From Bacillota bacterium (GTDB lineage: Bacteria; Bacillota_I; Bacilli_A; RF39; UBA660): 64,000 nucleotides of DNA. Made by a program: the position numbers and the translations under genes. Below the pieces are notes generated by a model. The model made no database searches. It was given only the letters and a program-made list of their open reading frames with translations, and was not told the origin of the DNA. The stretch lies in assembly GCA_023430885.1 (NCBI GenBank), contig JAEYYH010000006.1, positions 69,481 to 133,480 on the forward strand. The letters run 5' to 3'. Shown here in pieces: positions 26,413 to 34,583 of the stretch. Numbering within the stretch: the stretch's first letter is position 1; each line of letters begins with the position of its first letter.

Positions 26413-26612
26413 TATATTCTCTTATTGTATTCTAAATTATATAAAAAATTAACAAATAATCCAATACAAACACCAGTAGTAATTGCAACTGCACAAACTA
26501 TAAAAGCACTATCAAAAGTAAAACTAAATAAAACCATAAGTCCTATTAAATAACCAAATATGCCACCTAATGCAATACCGCGTTTAACTGACATCTTTCT
26601 TGTTTTAAACAT
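26412..26612 (-). CDS. Small two-TM membrane protein
   Basis: 66 residues from ATG 26612, fixed by AAAGGAGG 7 bases upstream. Basic N-terminus (MFKTRKMSVKRG), then two membrane helices (ALGGIFGYLIGLMVLFSF; FIVCAVAITTGVCIGLFVNFL). Co-translated with the transglutaminase-like gene (1-base overlap). Function unknown. Confidence 0.65.
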   Translation of the reverse strand: MFKTRKMSVKRGIALGGIFGYLIGLMVLFSFTFDSAFIVCAVAITTGVCIGLFVNFLYNLEYNKRI

Positions 26613-26660
26613 CTTAAGACCTCCTTTATTATTTATCATATTAATTATAACATAATTATA

Positions 26661-26695
26661 AAAAAAAGTGATATGTTAATTTATATCACTTTTTT
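26661..26695 (-). terminator. Terminator of minus-strand gene 26676-27338
   Basis: AAAAAGTGATAT (26663-26674) and ATATCACTTTTT (26683-26694). It overlaps the last codons of the gene. Confidence 0.8.
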
Positions 26696-27338
26696 CACCT
26701 ATAACATCAATACTATATTTTATAAAAAGAATAGTAAATATAGGATTTAGTTTATTAATAAATTCTTTATAGACACTTTTCATTTCTTCTATACGTAAAT
26801 AATACTTATCTAAATTATTTTTATCTTTAATAATATTTTGACTTTTTTTCTTATAACTTTTTAAATTTTTTTTAAAGCTTTGCTCTTTTTTATCGATTTC
26901 TTTTTTTAACTTACTTTTACTATTTAATATTTTCAGTGTTGATTTATCTAATGTTGCGAATAAATGATTATAAGCATAAAATACAACATCTAAGTTAATA
27001 ATTTCATTTTTATAAAGCATTTCATTTTCAAAATTAACTGTTTTTGTATAAGTTTTGTCACCGTAGATGTAATTATTTATTTTACTAGTATATTCTTTAA
27101 TATATTCTATTAATTTGTTATCAACATTTGAATTTAATAATTGTTTTGTAAAACACTCTAATTTTCTTAAATTTATTACATAATTATATCTAATCATTAA
27201 CATTTCATCATTATCGGTATATTTTTCATTTTTATTTATTAATGTATTTAACTTGTTTTTCATAGTACAAAAACAAAAAGTTACTATGATTAGCGTTGTT
27301 AATGCTAAAACAATAGTTAATATTATTAATTCATTCAT
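26676..27338 (-). CDS. Membrane-anchored helical protein, unknown
   Basis: 220 residues. One N-terminal membrane helix (LIILTIVLALTTLIIVTFCFC), then long charged helices. These include a strongly basic coiled-coil-like stretch (KLKKEIDKKEQSFKKNLKSYKKK, about residues 142-165). SD AAAGGAG. The helical domain is probably cytoplasmic. No family recognised. Confidence 0.65.
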   Translation of the reverse strand: MNELIILTIVLALTTLIIVTFCFCTMKNKLNTLINKNEKYTDNDEMLMIRYNYVINLRKLECFTKQLLNSNVDNKLIEYIKEYTSKINNYIYGDKTYTKTVNFENEMLYKNEIINLDVVFYAYNHLFATLDKSTLKILNSKSKLKKEIDKKEQSFKKNLKSYKKKSQNIIKDKNNLDKYYLRIEEMKSVYKEFINKLNPIFTILFIKYSIDVIGEKSDIN

Positions 27339-27460
27339 ACTGTTATACTCCTTTAGCAGACAAATACCATTATATCAAAAAAAATTAGTAATGGCACAAA
27401 AATATTTAAATATAATATAAAATTCACATTAGTTATAAATAGTATGTGTTAATATTTCAT

Positions 27461-27492
27461 AAAAAAACTAGATATGTATCTAGCTGTTTTAA
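27461..27492 (-). terminator. Terminator of minus-strand gene 27489-28025
   Basis: CTAGATA (27468-27474) and TATCTAG (27477-27483). A run of seven T follows on the minus strand. Confidence 0.75.
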
Positions 27493-28025
27493 TAACCAAC
27501 CTTTGTAATTAGATTTGCTACTTCTATCTTGTAACTTCCATCAATATTTAGATAAAGAAGAGTATTTTTTCTTCTACTTATATACATGTATTTATCTTCT
27601 GTAGTTAATGCGTATTCAGATATTTTTTCATTAGAGGTACTAACTTCTTCGGATGTTTCAGTTTTAATTTTCTCAAAAGTATTTTTATTTAAATTAAAAG
27701 CATTTTTGGCTGAATCTTCATCAGAAAAAACAATAAATTCTATTTGATAATTTGTTTTTTCGTTATAAGCGATGGTAGCGCTTTTAACATAATCTTCTCC
27801 AAATTGGTCAGTAACATCATATATTTTCAAACCTTTGTCTTCCATTATACTAGTGAATTTAAGATTACTTATTGCTTTGCCAGTATTATTTATGAATACT
27901 AAATAGAAAGTAATTCCTATAATTAAAGTTGCCATACCAGTACAGGTCATCATAAATTTATCATTTTTTAATATATCCTTAAAACTAAATTTGAAAATTC
28001 CTTTTTTATTCTTCTTTTTGCTCAT
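27489..28025 (-). CDS. Single-pass membrane protein, unknown
   Basis: 178 residues. A basic cytoplasmic start (MSKKKNKKGIFKF) leads to one membrane helix (MMTCTGMATLIIGITFYLVFI). The extracellular alpha/beta domain of about 120 residues includes IEFIVFSDEDSAKNAF and YMYISRRKNTLLYLNI. It may sense or bind something outside. No family recognised. Confidence 0.65.
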   Translation of the reverse strand: MSKKKNKKGIFKFSFKDILKNDKFMMTCTGMATLIIGITFYLVFINNTGKAISNLKFTSIMEDKGLKIYDVTDQFGEDYVKSATIAYNEKTNYQIEFIVFSDEDSAKNAFNLNKNTFEKIKTETSEEVSTSNEKISEYALTTEDKYMYISRRKNTLLYLNIDGSYKIEVANLITKVGY

Positions 28026-28138
28026 ATCAACACCAACTATCTACTATATATTTATTATACATTTAAAATACCAAAAAATATAGATATAAAATAGAAAAAG
28101 ATGTTATAATAAATAAAATTATATATATGGAGGAAATT

Positions 28139-28636
28139 ATGAATAAAAGAGAAGATTATTTAAGCTGGGATGAGTATTTTATGGCTATAGCAAAACTAAC
28201 AGCTATGCGTAGTAAAGATCCTTCTACTCAAGTAGGGGCTTGTATAGTTGGTAATGACAATAGAATATTATCAGTAGGATATAATGGTACACCTAATGGT
28301 TTTAATGATGATGATTTTCCTTGGGATAGAGAAGGTGAACCTTTAGAGACAAAGTATTTATATGTTTGCCATGCTGAAAGAAATGCTATTTTGAATTTTA
28401 GAGGCAGCAGAAGAGAACTTGAGAATGCTAGAATATATGTAGCGTTATTTCCATGTAATGAATGTGCTAAAGAAATAATTCAATCTGGAATTAAAGAAGT
28501 TGTTTATATAAGTGATAAGTACGCTGAAACAGATGAAGTTAAAGCTGCTAAACGTATGTTTAATGAATGTGGTGTTACTTATAATAAAATAAAACCAGAA
28601 TATCAAGAAATTTTAACATTAGATTTAACTAAATAA
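28139..28636 (+). CDS. comEB: dCMP deaminase / ComEB-like cytidine deaminase
   Basis: 165 residues. ATG 28139 has GGAGG 5 bases upstream; ATG 28127 lies before that SD and is rejected. Zinc ligands are in CHAERNAIL and PCNECAKEI, with the catalytic Glu in HAE. DPSTQVGACIV and NGTPNGF are typical of dCMP deaminases. It supplies dUMP to ThyA and sits just before two prepilin-like genes. Confidence 0.92.
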   Translation: MNKREDYLSWDEYFMAIAKLTAMRSKDPSTQVGACIVGNDNRILSVGYNGTPNGFNDDDFPWDREGEPLETKYLYVCHAERNAILNFRGSRRELENARIYVALFPCNECAKEIIQSGIKEVVYISDKYAETDEVKAAKRMFNECGVTYNKIKPEYQEILTLDLTK

Positions 28637-28637
28637 T

Positions 28638-28666
28638 AAAGTTCTTTATTTTAAGAACTTTTTTTG
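28638..28666 (+). terminator. Terminator after dCMP deaminase
   Basis: AAAGTTCTT (28638-28646) and AAGAACTTT (28653-28661), then T-run. Confidence 0.85.
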
Positions 28667-28696
28667 TTATAATTATTGAAGATAGGTAGTGTTTAT

Positions 28697-29062
28697 ATGA
28701 AGAGTAAGGGATTTACACTAGTAGAACTAATTGCCGTAGTTATTATAATAGGAGTACTACTATTAATAATTATTCCTAATGTTGCAAATACATTAAAAAA
28801 ATCAGAAATTAAAACTTTTACAGCTAGTGCCAAAGGTGTGCTTAGGGCTGCAACTGATTATTATGCATCAGATGAGGTTATTGTAACTGAAAGTGAGTGT
28901 ATAGACGCAACAGCTGGTATTATCAAATTTGATAAAGATTATCAAATAACAGGTGGGGAAATTTGTTATATAGATAATGAAGCATACTTAGATACAATAA
29001 CAAATGGCAAATATTGTGCAACAGGAAATAATGATGATTTGAAAGTTGAAATATGCAAATAG
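28697..29062 (+). CDS. Type IV prepilin-like protein 1
   Basis: 121 residues from ATG 28697. Class III signal: KSKGFTLVELIAV, where prepilin peptidase would cut after Gly and Glu is at +5, then a hydrophobic helix (VIIIGVLLLIIIPNVA). A short globular domain has three Cys (ESECID, GEICYID, KYCATG) plus a C-terminal Cys. Assembled as a pseudopilus subunit or a membrane-anchored pilin. No other pilus genes are visible in the window. Confidence 0.85.
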   Translation: MKSKGFTLVELIAVVIIIGVLLLIIIPNVANTLKKSEIKTFTASAKGVLRAATDYYASDEVIVTESECIDATAGIIKFDKDYQITGGEICYIDNEAYLDTITNGKYCATGNNDDLKVEICK

Positions 29063-29115
29063 TTTATTTAAGTAATATATAGTTATATCGAATTGAATGT
29101 ATGGAGATGAATTTT

Positions 29116-29931
29116 ATGTTTATTAATAAGAAACTTAGTGATTTATTAAATAAAAAAAGTGGTTTTACTTTGGTTGAATTAATAGCAGTTATTATTATAA
29201 TAGGGGTACTATTATTAATAATTATTCCAAATGTTTCTGGTGTTCTTAAACGTGCAGAACAAAAAACATTTGCAGCTAGTGCTAAAGGTATTTTAAGAAC
29301 AGCTAGTGATTACTTTGCAGAAGGCGAATTTACTGTTAATGAAGGTGAGTGCGTAAATGCTAATTCAGGAACTATTAAATTTGATAAAGATTATCAAATA
29401 ACAGGTGGCCAGATTTGTTATATAGATGGAACATCTTACTTAAAAAGAGTTACAAATGGTAAATACTGTGCAACAGGTAGTACAGATAATTTAACAGTAA
29501 AACTATGTGATGAAAGTGTTACATTAACATTTAAAGTAGTGGATGCTTTTAACGATTATTTTGGTTATGTTGAAGGTAATAATAATAATATTTTTGTTGC
29601 TAACAGTAATGATTTTGCACTTGTTAATGGTTATGGTAGTGGGGATGTTGCCGATCTTGTTATTGATGCTGATGCTGGTGACAATATAGGAACATATATA
29701 GATAGATATAAAAATACTGGTTATGTAGAATATTATTATAATGGCAATTATCATGATGAAACTATGACATATTATAATCTTTGGAATATAGAGGATACAG
29801 AAAGAGGCAACTGCTTTGAGATGGTTCCTGTTGTATGGGACAAGCCTTTTGACTCAAGTACTATAGTAGATGTTGATACAACATATACAGTAGTAGCTTT
29901 AGGGGCAGCCTATACTTGTGAAGAACCATAA
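29116..29931 (+). CDS. Type IV prepilin-like protein 2, with extra C-terminal domain
   Basis: 271 residues; ATG 29116 has GGAGA at a good distance, so ATG 29101 is rejected. Cleavage motif KSGFTLVELIAV and the first ~130 residues closely match the previous gene (FDKDYQITGG and KYCATG shared), so a tandem duplication. It gains about 140 residues after that (VVDAFNDYFGYVEG onward) that are acidic and Tyr/Asn-rich. Probably a larger pilus subunit, perhaps at the tip. Confidence 0.82.
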   Translation: MFINKKLSDLLNKKSGFTLVELIAVIIIIGVLLLIIIPNVSGVLKRAEQKTFAASAKGILRTASDYFAEGEFTVNEGECVNANSGTIKFDKDYQITGGQICYIDGTSYLKRVTNGKYCATGSTDNLTVKLCDESVTLTFKVVDAFNDYFGYVEGNNNNIFVANSNDFALVNGYGSGDVADLVIDADAGDNIGTYIDRYKNTGYVEYYYNGNYHDETMTYYNLWNIEDTERGNCFEMVPVVWDKPFDSSTIVDVDTTYTVVALGAAYTCEEP

Positions 29932-29956
29932 TCTCATATATATTTAATAAAAAAAT

Positions 29957-29986
29957 AAAATCTACTTTTTAGTAGATTTTTTCTTT
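29957..29986 (+). terminator. Terminator after prepilin genes
   Basis: AAAATCTACT (29957-29966), loop TTTT, AGTAGATTTT (29971-29980), then T-run. Confidence 0.9.
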
Positions 29987-30028
29987 TATCAAACAAATGT
30001 TCATGATATAATTATATTGGGTGATGAT

Positions 30029-31240
30029 ATGGAAAGAATTATATTTCATATAGATGTTAATAATGCTTTTTTATCATGGAGTGCAGTAGATTTACTTAGA
30101 AATGGTTCGAAGGTTGATATTAGAGAAACTTATGCAGTTATAGGTGGCGATGAAAAAACTAGGAATGGTATAGTTCTTGCTAAAAGTATGCCGGCCAAGA
30201 AAGTAGGAATTGTAACAGCAGAGACTTTATATAGTGCTAAAAAAAAGTGCAAGTTCTTACATGTATATCCTCCAAATTTTACTGTTTATCAAGAAATGAG
30301 TAATAAACTATTTAAATTATTAAGTGAATATTCGCCAGACATTGAAGTAGCTTCAATTGATGAATGCTATTTAGATTATGGTAAAGTAAAAGGCTTATAT
30401 GGTGATCAAGAGCAGTTTGCATACAAACTAAAAGATCGCGTGAAAAATGAACTAGGTTTTACTGTTAATATTGGTATAGCTAACAATAAATTATGTGCTA
30501 AAATGGCGAGTGACTTTTCTAAACCAGATAAAGTTCACACTTTATATTCTTTTGAAGTAAAGGAAAAAATGTGGCCACTTCCAGTAGGAGAATTATTTGG
30601 AATAGGAAAACAAACAGTTCCTAAATTACAAGCAATAGGAATAGAAAAAATAGCCGATTTAGCTAATTATGATTTATTAAGACTATCTAGATATTTTAAA
30701 AATCAAGCACCAAGAATGGTTGATATTGCAAATGGTATAGATAATAGTGTAGTTGATTCTAGTACTTATATTCCGAAAGGAATAGGTCATGAGTTTACAC
30801 TTATTACAGATGTAACAAATAAAGAAGAGTTATATAAAGAATTATTTTTACTTTCAGAAATGGTTGGTAAAAGACTTAGAAAACAAAAACAATATGCTAA
30901 TGTAATATGTGTTATTTTAAAAGATAACTTTTTCAAGAGAAAAAGTCATCAAAGAAAATTAAAGAATGCTACTAATATCACTAGTGAAATATATAGTATT
31001 TCAAAAGAAATACTTGATAGTTTTTATGAGGGACAAGCAGTTAGATTAATCGGGATAAGACTAGATGACTTAACAGATTCTTCTCCTTATCAAACATCTT
31101 TATTTGATAATATAGAAAAAAGAGATAAAGAAGAAAAAATTGATAAAGTTATTGATGAAATAAATAAAAAAATAGGAAAGAATGCTATAAAAAAAGCTAG
31201 TCTTATTCAAAATGATATTCGAAGAAAAGATTTATCATAA
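30029..31240 (+). CDS. dinB: Y-family DNA polymerase (Pol IV/DinB-UvrX type)
   Basis: 403 residues; ATG 30029 chosen by SD GGGTGATG. Translesion polymerase with catalytic acids in FHIDVNNAFLSW and ASIDECYLDYG. The helix-hairpin-helix stretch PVGELFGIGKQTVPKLQAIGI and the little-finger domain follow. DVNNAFLSW instead of the common DMDAFFASV places it nearer the UvrX/YqjW group. An extended -10 (TGATATAAT, 30004-30012) precedes it; no LexA-type box was recognised. Confidence 0.93.
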   Translation: MERIIFHIDVNNAFLSWSAVDLLRNGSKVDIRETYAVIGGDEKTRNGIVLAKSMPAKKVGIVTAETLYSAKKKCKFLHVYPPNFTVYQEMSNKLFKLLSEYSPDIEVASIDECYLDYGKVKGLYGDQEQFAYKLKDRVKNELGFTVNIGIANNKLCAKMASDFSKPDKVHTLYSFEVKEKMWPLPVGELFGIGKQTVPKLQAIGIEKIADLANYDLLRLSRYFKNQAPRMVDIANGIDNSVVDSSTYIPKGIGHEFTLITDVTNKEELYKELFLLSEMVGKRLRKQKQYANVICVILKDNFFKRKSHQRKLKNATNITSEIYSISKEILDSFYEGQAVRLIGIRLDDLTDSSPYQTSLFDNIEKRDKEEKIDKVIDEINKKIGKNAIKKASLIQNDIRRKDLS

Positions 31241-31243
31241 TAC

Positions 31244-31272
31244 TTACAGTTATCAAAAATAAATGATATAAT
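31244..31272 (+). promoter_or_regulatory. Promoter of gene 31291
   Basis: -35 TTACAG (31244-31249), 17-bp spacer, extended -10 TGATATAAT (31264-31272); ATG 18 bases later. Confidence 0.7.
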
Positions 31273-31290
31273 AATATTAGGTGGTACTAA

Positions 31291-31776
31291 ATGAAAGATA
31301 AAAGGGATTTTATTAATAATATTAAGAATTTTTTTTCACGCAAGAATGTTTTGATTATCAAACTAAGCATAATGGCAGTTGTATTATTATTTATAGTATT
31401 CGGATTTGTTTTTAATAAAATGAATCTATTTGTAAAAGTAGATCTTAAGGAATCTTTAGAAAAAATGGCAACTGATTTTTATGAAAATTTCTATTATAAT
31501 CAGGTCGAACAACTAGAAAATGCTGAAGTTGATAAGACAAAATTTTTAGAAGAATTTAAAACTGTAGGTATTAAGATAAGTTTAAATAATTTAGAAGAAT
31601 ATGATGATGGTAAATATGTAGAAGAAATAGCAAAATTTGTTAATTCAAAAACAAAAACACCTTGTAACAAATATAATACTAGAGCAATTATTTATCCAAA
31701 AGAGCCATACGGTAAAACAGATTATGAAATAGAAATAAATTTAGAGTGTGAAACTGGTACTAATATTAGTAAATAA
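31291..31776 (+). CDS. Single-pass membrane protein, unknown
   Basis: 161 residues. Basic N-terminus, one membrane helix (IIKLSIMAVVLLFIVFGFVF), then an extracellular domain with one Cys pair (TPCNKY, NLECETG) that could form a disulfide. SD TAGGTGG. Layout resembles the protein at 47679-48185 (basic tail, one helix, ~110-residue outside domain), but I see no convincing identity. Function unknown. Confidence 0.65.
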   Translation: MKDKRDFINNIKNFFSRKNVLIIKLSIMAVVLLFIVFGFVFNKMNLFVKVDLKESLEKMATDFYENFYYNQVEQLENAEVDKTKFLEEFKTVGIKISLNNLEEYDDGKYVEEIAKFVNSKTKTPCNKYNTRAIIYPKEPYGKTDYEIEINLECETGTNISK

Positions 31777-31808
31777 AAAAGATTATTTTTTTAAAAATAA
31801 TCTTTTTT
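31775..31808. terminator. Bidirectional terminator
   Basis: Perfect 16-bp stem, 31775-31790 with 31793-31808, A-run on the left and T-run on the right. Confidence 0.9.
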
Positions 31809-32301
31809 GATGTAATAAACTATTTAGTTTATCTAAAGCAAGTAAATATTCATTTTCAGTAAATCCTTCTTCAAAACTTGTTTTAATATATCTATCATTA
31901 AACTCTTTTGGGTCACAGCCATCGTCTAGAATAATAAATGGATGATCTAGTGGATAATTATTTTCTATAAGCCATAGTCTTACTTCATCACCAATACCGG
32001 TATTTAAAATAGGTACATCGCCTAAAACATTTATTTGTAAATCCAAACCGGAATTTATCAAAACTTTTTTGGTAGTAAAATCATTATTTTTACTTGTGTG
32101 TTTACGCCAAGAACTAGTAACTACTATATCAGATTTTGTCTTTAAGCATAATTTATTTAACAAATTAATAGCTTCAATATTATTTACTTTCATATCTTCT
32201 TCATGATAAAACTTACCACAAAGTTTGTCATTTTCATAATAATAGAATCTAGTATTTATAACACCATCAAAATCTAAGAAAACAATTGGATTTGTTTGCA
32301 T
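31783..32301 (-). CDS. HAD-superfamily phosphatase-like protein
   Basis: 172 residues. Motif I is VFLDFDGVINTR, motif II is VVTSSWRKH, and the acidic motif IV is FIILDDGCDP. This pattern fits the HAD family found in RNA-repair multi-domain proteins (HAD_SAK). ATG 32301 is set by AGGTGATT. Substrate unknown; a soluble single-domain phosphatase. Confidence 0.8.
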   Translation of the reverse strand: MQTNPIVFLDFDGVINTRFYYYENDKLCGKFYHEEDMKVNNIEAINLLNKLCLKTKSDIVVTSSWRKHTSKNNDFTTKKVLINSGLDLQINVLGDVPILNTGIGDEVRLWLIENNYPLDHPFIILDDGCDPKEFNDRYIKTSFEEGFTENEYLLALDKLNSLLHQKRLFLKK

Positions 32302-32404
32302 AATAATCACCTAGTGCTATTATAAAGCAAGAAGTAAATAAATTCAATATAATGTTCTCAAACCATCTTTTTATGGTACAATTATATAGTAAATGGAGGA
32401 TGCT

Positions 32405-34567
32405 ATGAATACAGATATTATAAAAGAAATTAGTAATGATTTAAAAATAAAAGCTAGCCAGGTAGAGGCAGTATTAAAACTTTTAGAAGATGGTAATACT
32501 ATACCATTTATTGCTAGATATCGAAAAGAAGCTACCGGGGCTTTAGATGAAGAACAAATAAGAAGTATTAATGAGGTATATGAATATCAAGTTAATTTAT
32601 TAAAAAGAAAAGAAGATGTTATTAGACTTATTGATGAAAAAGGGTTAATGACTGATGAATTAAAACAAAAAATAATGAATTCTGTTAAACTTGTTGAAGT
32701 TGAGGATTTATATAGACCATATAAAGAAAAGAAAAAGACTAAAGCAACAGAAGCTATTAAAAACGGTCTTGAACCACTTGCTAATTTGATTTTAGGATTT
32801 CCAACTATTGGAAATATTGATTCTTTAGTAAGTAAGTTTATTAATGAAGAAGTAAAAACTAAAGAAGATGCTATTCAAGGAGCAGGATATATAATTGCTG
32901 AAAATATAAGTGATAATGCAGCTTATCGTAAATGGATAAGAAGTTATACTTATAGAACTGGGATGATTGTATGTAAAGTAAAAAAAGATGCAGCTGATGA
33001 GAAGAAAACATATGAAATGTACTATGACTATACTGAAAAAGTTAATGAGATTAAGAGTCATAGAATTCTTGCAGTAAATAGAGCAGAAAATGAAAAAGTT
33101 ATTACAGTAAACATTAAACTAAATGTTGAAGAAGTACTTAGCTATTTAGAAAGTAAAATAATAATACATGAAAATAGTTTTGTTACTGATATAGTAAAGG
33201 ATGCAATTAATGATTCATATAAGAGACTAATAAGTCCTTCTATTGAAAGAGAAATTAGAAGTGATTTAACAGAAAAAGCTGAAGAAGCTGCCATAGATAA
33301 TTTTAGTCAGAATTTAGAAAGTTTATTATTACAACCACCTATGAAGGACAAAATAGTACTTGGATTTGACCCGGCTTTTAGAACAGGTTGTAAATTAGCA
33401 GTTATTGATTATACGGGTAAAAGAATTAAGGTAGAGAAAATCTATCCACACGAACCAGTTAATAAATATGACGAAGCTAAAAAGATAACTATAGATTTAA
33501 TTAATAAATATAATGTAGATATTATTGCTATTGGTAATGGTACAGCATCAAGAGAAAGTGAAGCTTTTATAGTTAATGTTATAAAGGAAATAAATAGAAA
33601 AGTAGAGTATATTATAGTAAGTGAAGCAGGGGCTTCAGTTTATAGTGCTAGTAAACTTGCTATTGAAGAATTTCCTGATTTACATGTTGAAGAAAGAAGT
33701 GCCATTAGTATTGGTAGAAGACTTCAAGATCCCCTTGCAGAATTAGTTAAGATAGATCCAGAAAGTATTGGGGTAGGTTTGTATCAACATGATGTATCTA
33801 ATAAAAAACTATCCGAAAGTTTAGATTTTGTTGTATCTAAAGCGGTTAATAGTGTAGGCGTTAACATTAATACAGCATCGTCTTCACTTCTTAAATATGT
33901 ATCTGGTATTACAAAAAAGAATATCGATAAAATAATTGAATACAGAGATTCAAAGGGAAAAATCAAATCAAGAGAAGAAATTAAGAAAATGAAACTTATG
34001 AGTGACAAGGTTTATGAACAAGCAATAGGTTTCTTAAGAGTAATTGATGGAGATAATATTTTAGATGTAACTGGAATTCATCCAGAAAGTTATAAAATAA
34101 CTAAGAAACTTTTAGAAGAATTAGAAATGTCTACAAATGATATTGGTTCTAAGAATTTAATTGATAAATTAAATACGGTAAATACTGAAGAAATGGCTAA
34201 AAAATTAGCAACAGATGTATATACTCTAGAAGATATAATTAAGTCTTTACAAAAGCCTAATAGAGATCCACGTGATGAAATGCCGAAACCTTTATTAAAG
34301 AGTGATATACTTCATATTGAAGATTTAAAAAATGGTATGAAATTACAAGGAACAGTTAGAAATGTTGTAGACTTTGGAGCTTTTATAGATATTGGTCTTC
34401 ATAATGATGGATTAGCTCATATATCAAAACTTACAAATAGATATATTAAGCACCCAAGTGATGTATTAAGTGTTGGTGATATAGTTGATTGTTATGTAAT
34501 TGATATAAATATTGAAAAAGAGAAAGTTGCTTTATCATTAATGGATCCAAATAAGAATAATATATAG
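32405..34567 (+). CDS. tex: Tex-like RNA-binding transcription accessory protein
   Basis: 720 residues; ATG 32405 follows GGAGG. Order: N-terminal helical domain (PFIARYRKEATGALDE), YqgF-like RNase H fold (VLGFDPAFRTGCKLAVID), HhH region (VGVNINTASSSLLKYVSGI) and a C-terminal S1 domain (GTVRNVVDFGAFIDIG). Binds nucleic acids and affects transcription. Full length. The ABC transporter gene follows 16 bases later. Confidence 0.95.
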   Translation: MNTDIIKEISNDLKIKASQVEAVLKLLEDGNTIPFIARYRKEATGALDEEQIRSINEVYEYQVNLLKRKEDVIRLIDEKGLMTDELKQKIMNSVKLVEVEDLYRPYKEKKKTKATEAIKNGLEPLANLILGFPTIGNIDSLVSKFINEEVKTKEDAIQGAGYIIAENISDNAAYRKWIRSYTYRTGMIVCKVKKDAADEKKTYEMYYDYTEKVNEIKSHRILAVNRAENEKVITVNIKLNVEEVLSYLESKIIIHENSFVTDIVKDAINDSYKRLISPSIEREIRSDLTEKAEEAAIDNFSQNLESLLLQPPMKDKIVLGFDPAFRTGCKLAVIDYTGKRIKVEKIYPHEPVNKYDEAKKITIDLINKYNVDIIAIGNGTASRESEAFIVNVIKEINRKVEYIIVSEAGASVYSASKLAIEEFPDLHVEERSAISIGRRLQDPLAELVKIDPESIGVGLYQHDVSNKKLSESLDFVVSKAVNSVGVNINTASSSLLKYVSGITKKNIDKIIEYRDSKGKIKSREEIKKMKLMSDKVYEQAIGFLRVIDGDNILDVTGIHPESYKITKKLLEELEMSTNDIGSKNLIDKLNTVNTEEMAKKLATDVYTLEDIIKSLQKPNRDPRDEMPKPLLKSDILHIEDLKNGMKLQGTVRNVVDFGAFIDIGLHNDGLAHISKLTNRYIKHPSDVLSVGDIVDCYVIDINIEKEKVALSLMDPNKNNI

Positions 34568-34583
34568 TTATGGGAGAGAATAA

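Noticed and set aside
29101..29115. ATG 29101 as start of the second prepilin
   Set aside because: The GGAGA SD lies after it; ATG 29116 has the correct spacing and gives a shorter, more typical leader.
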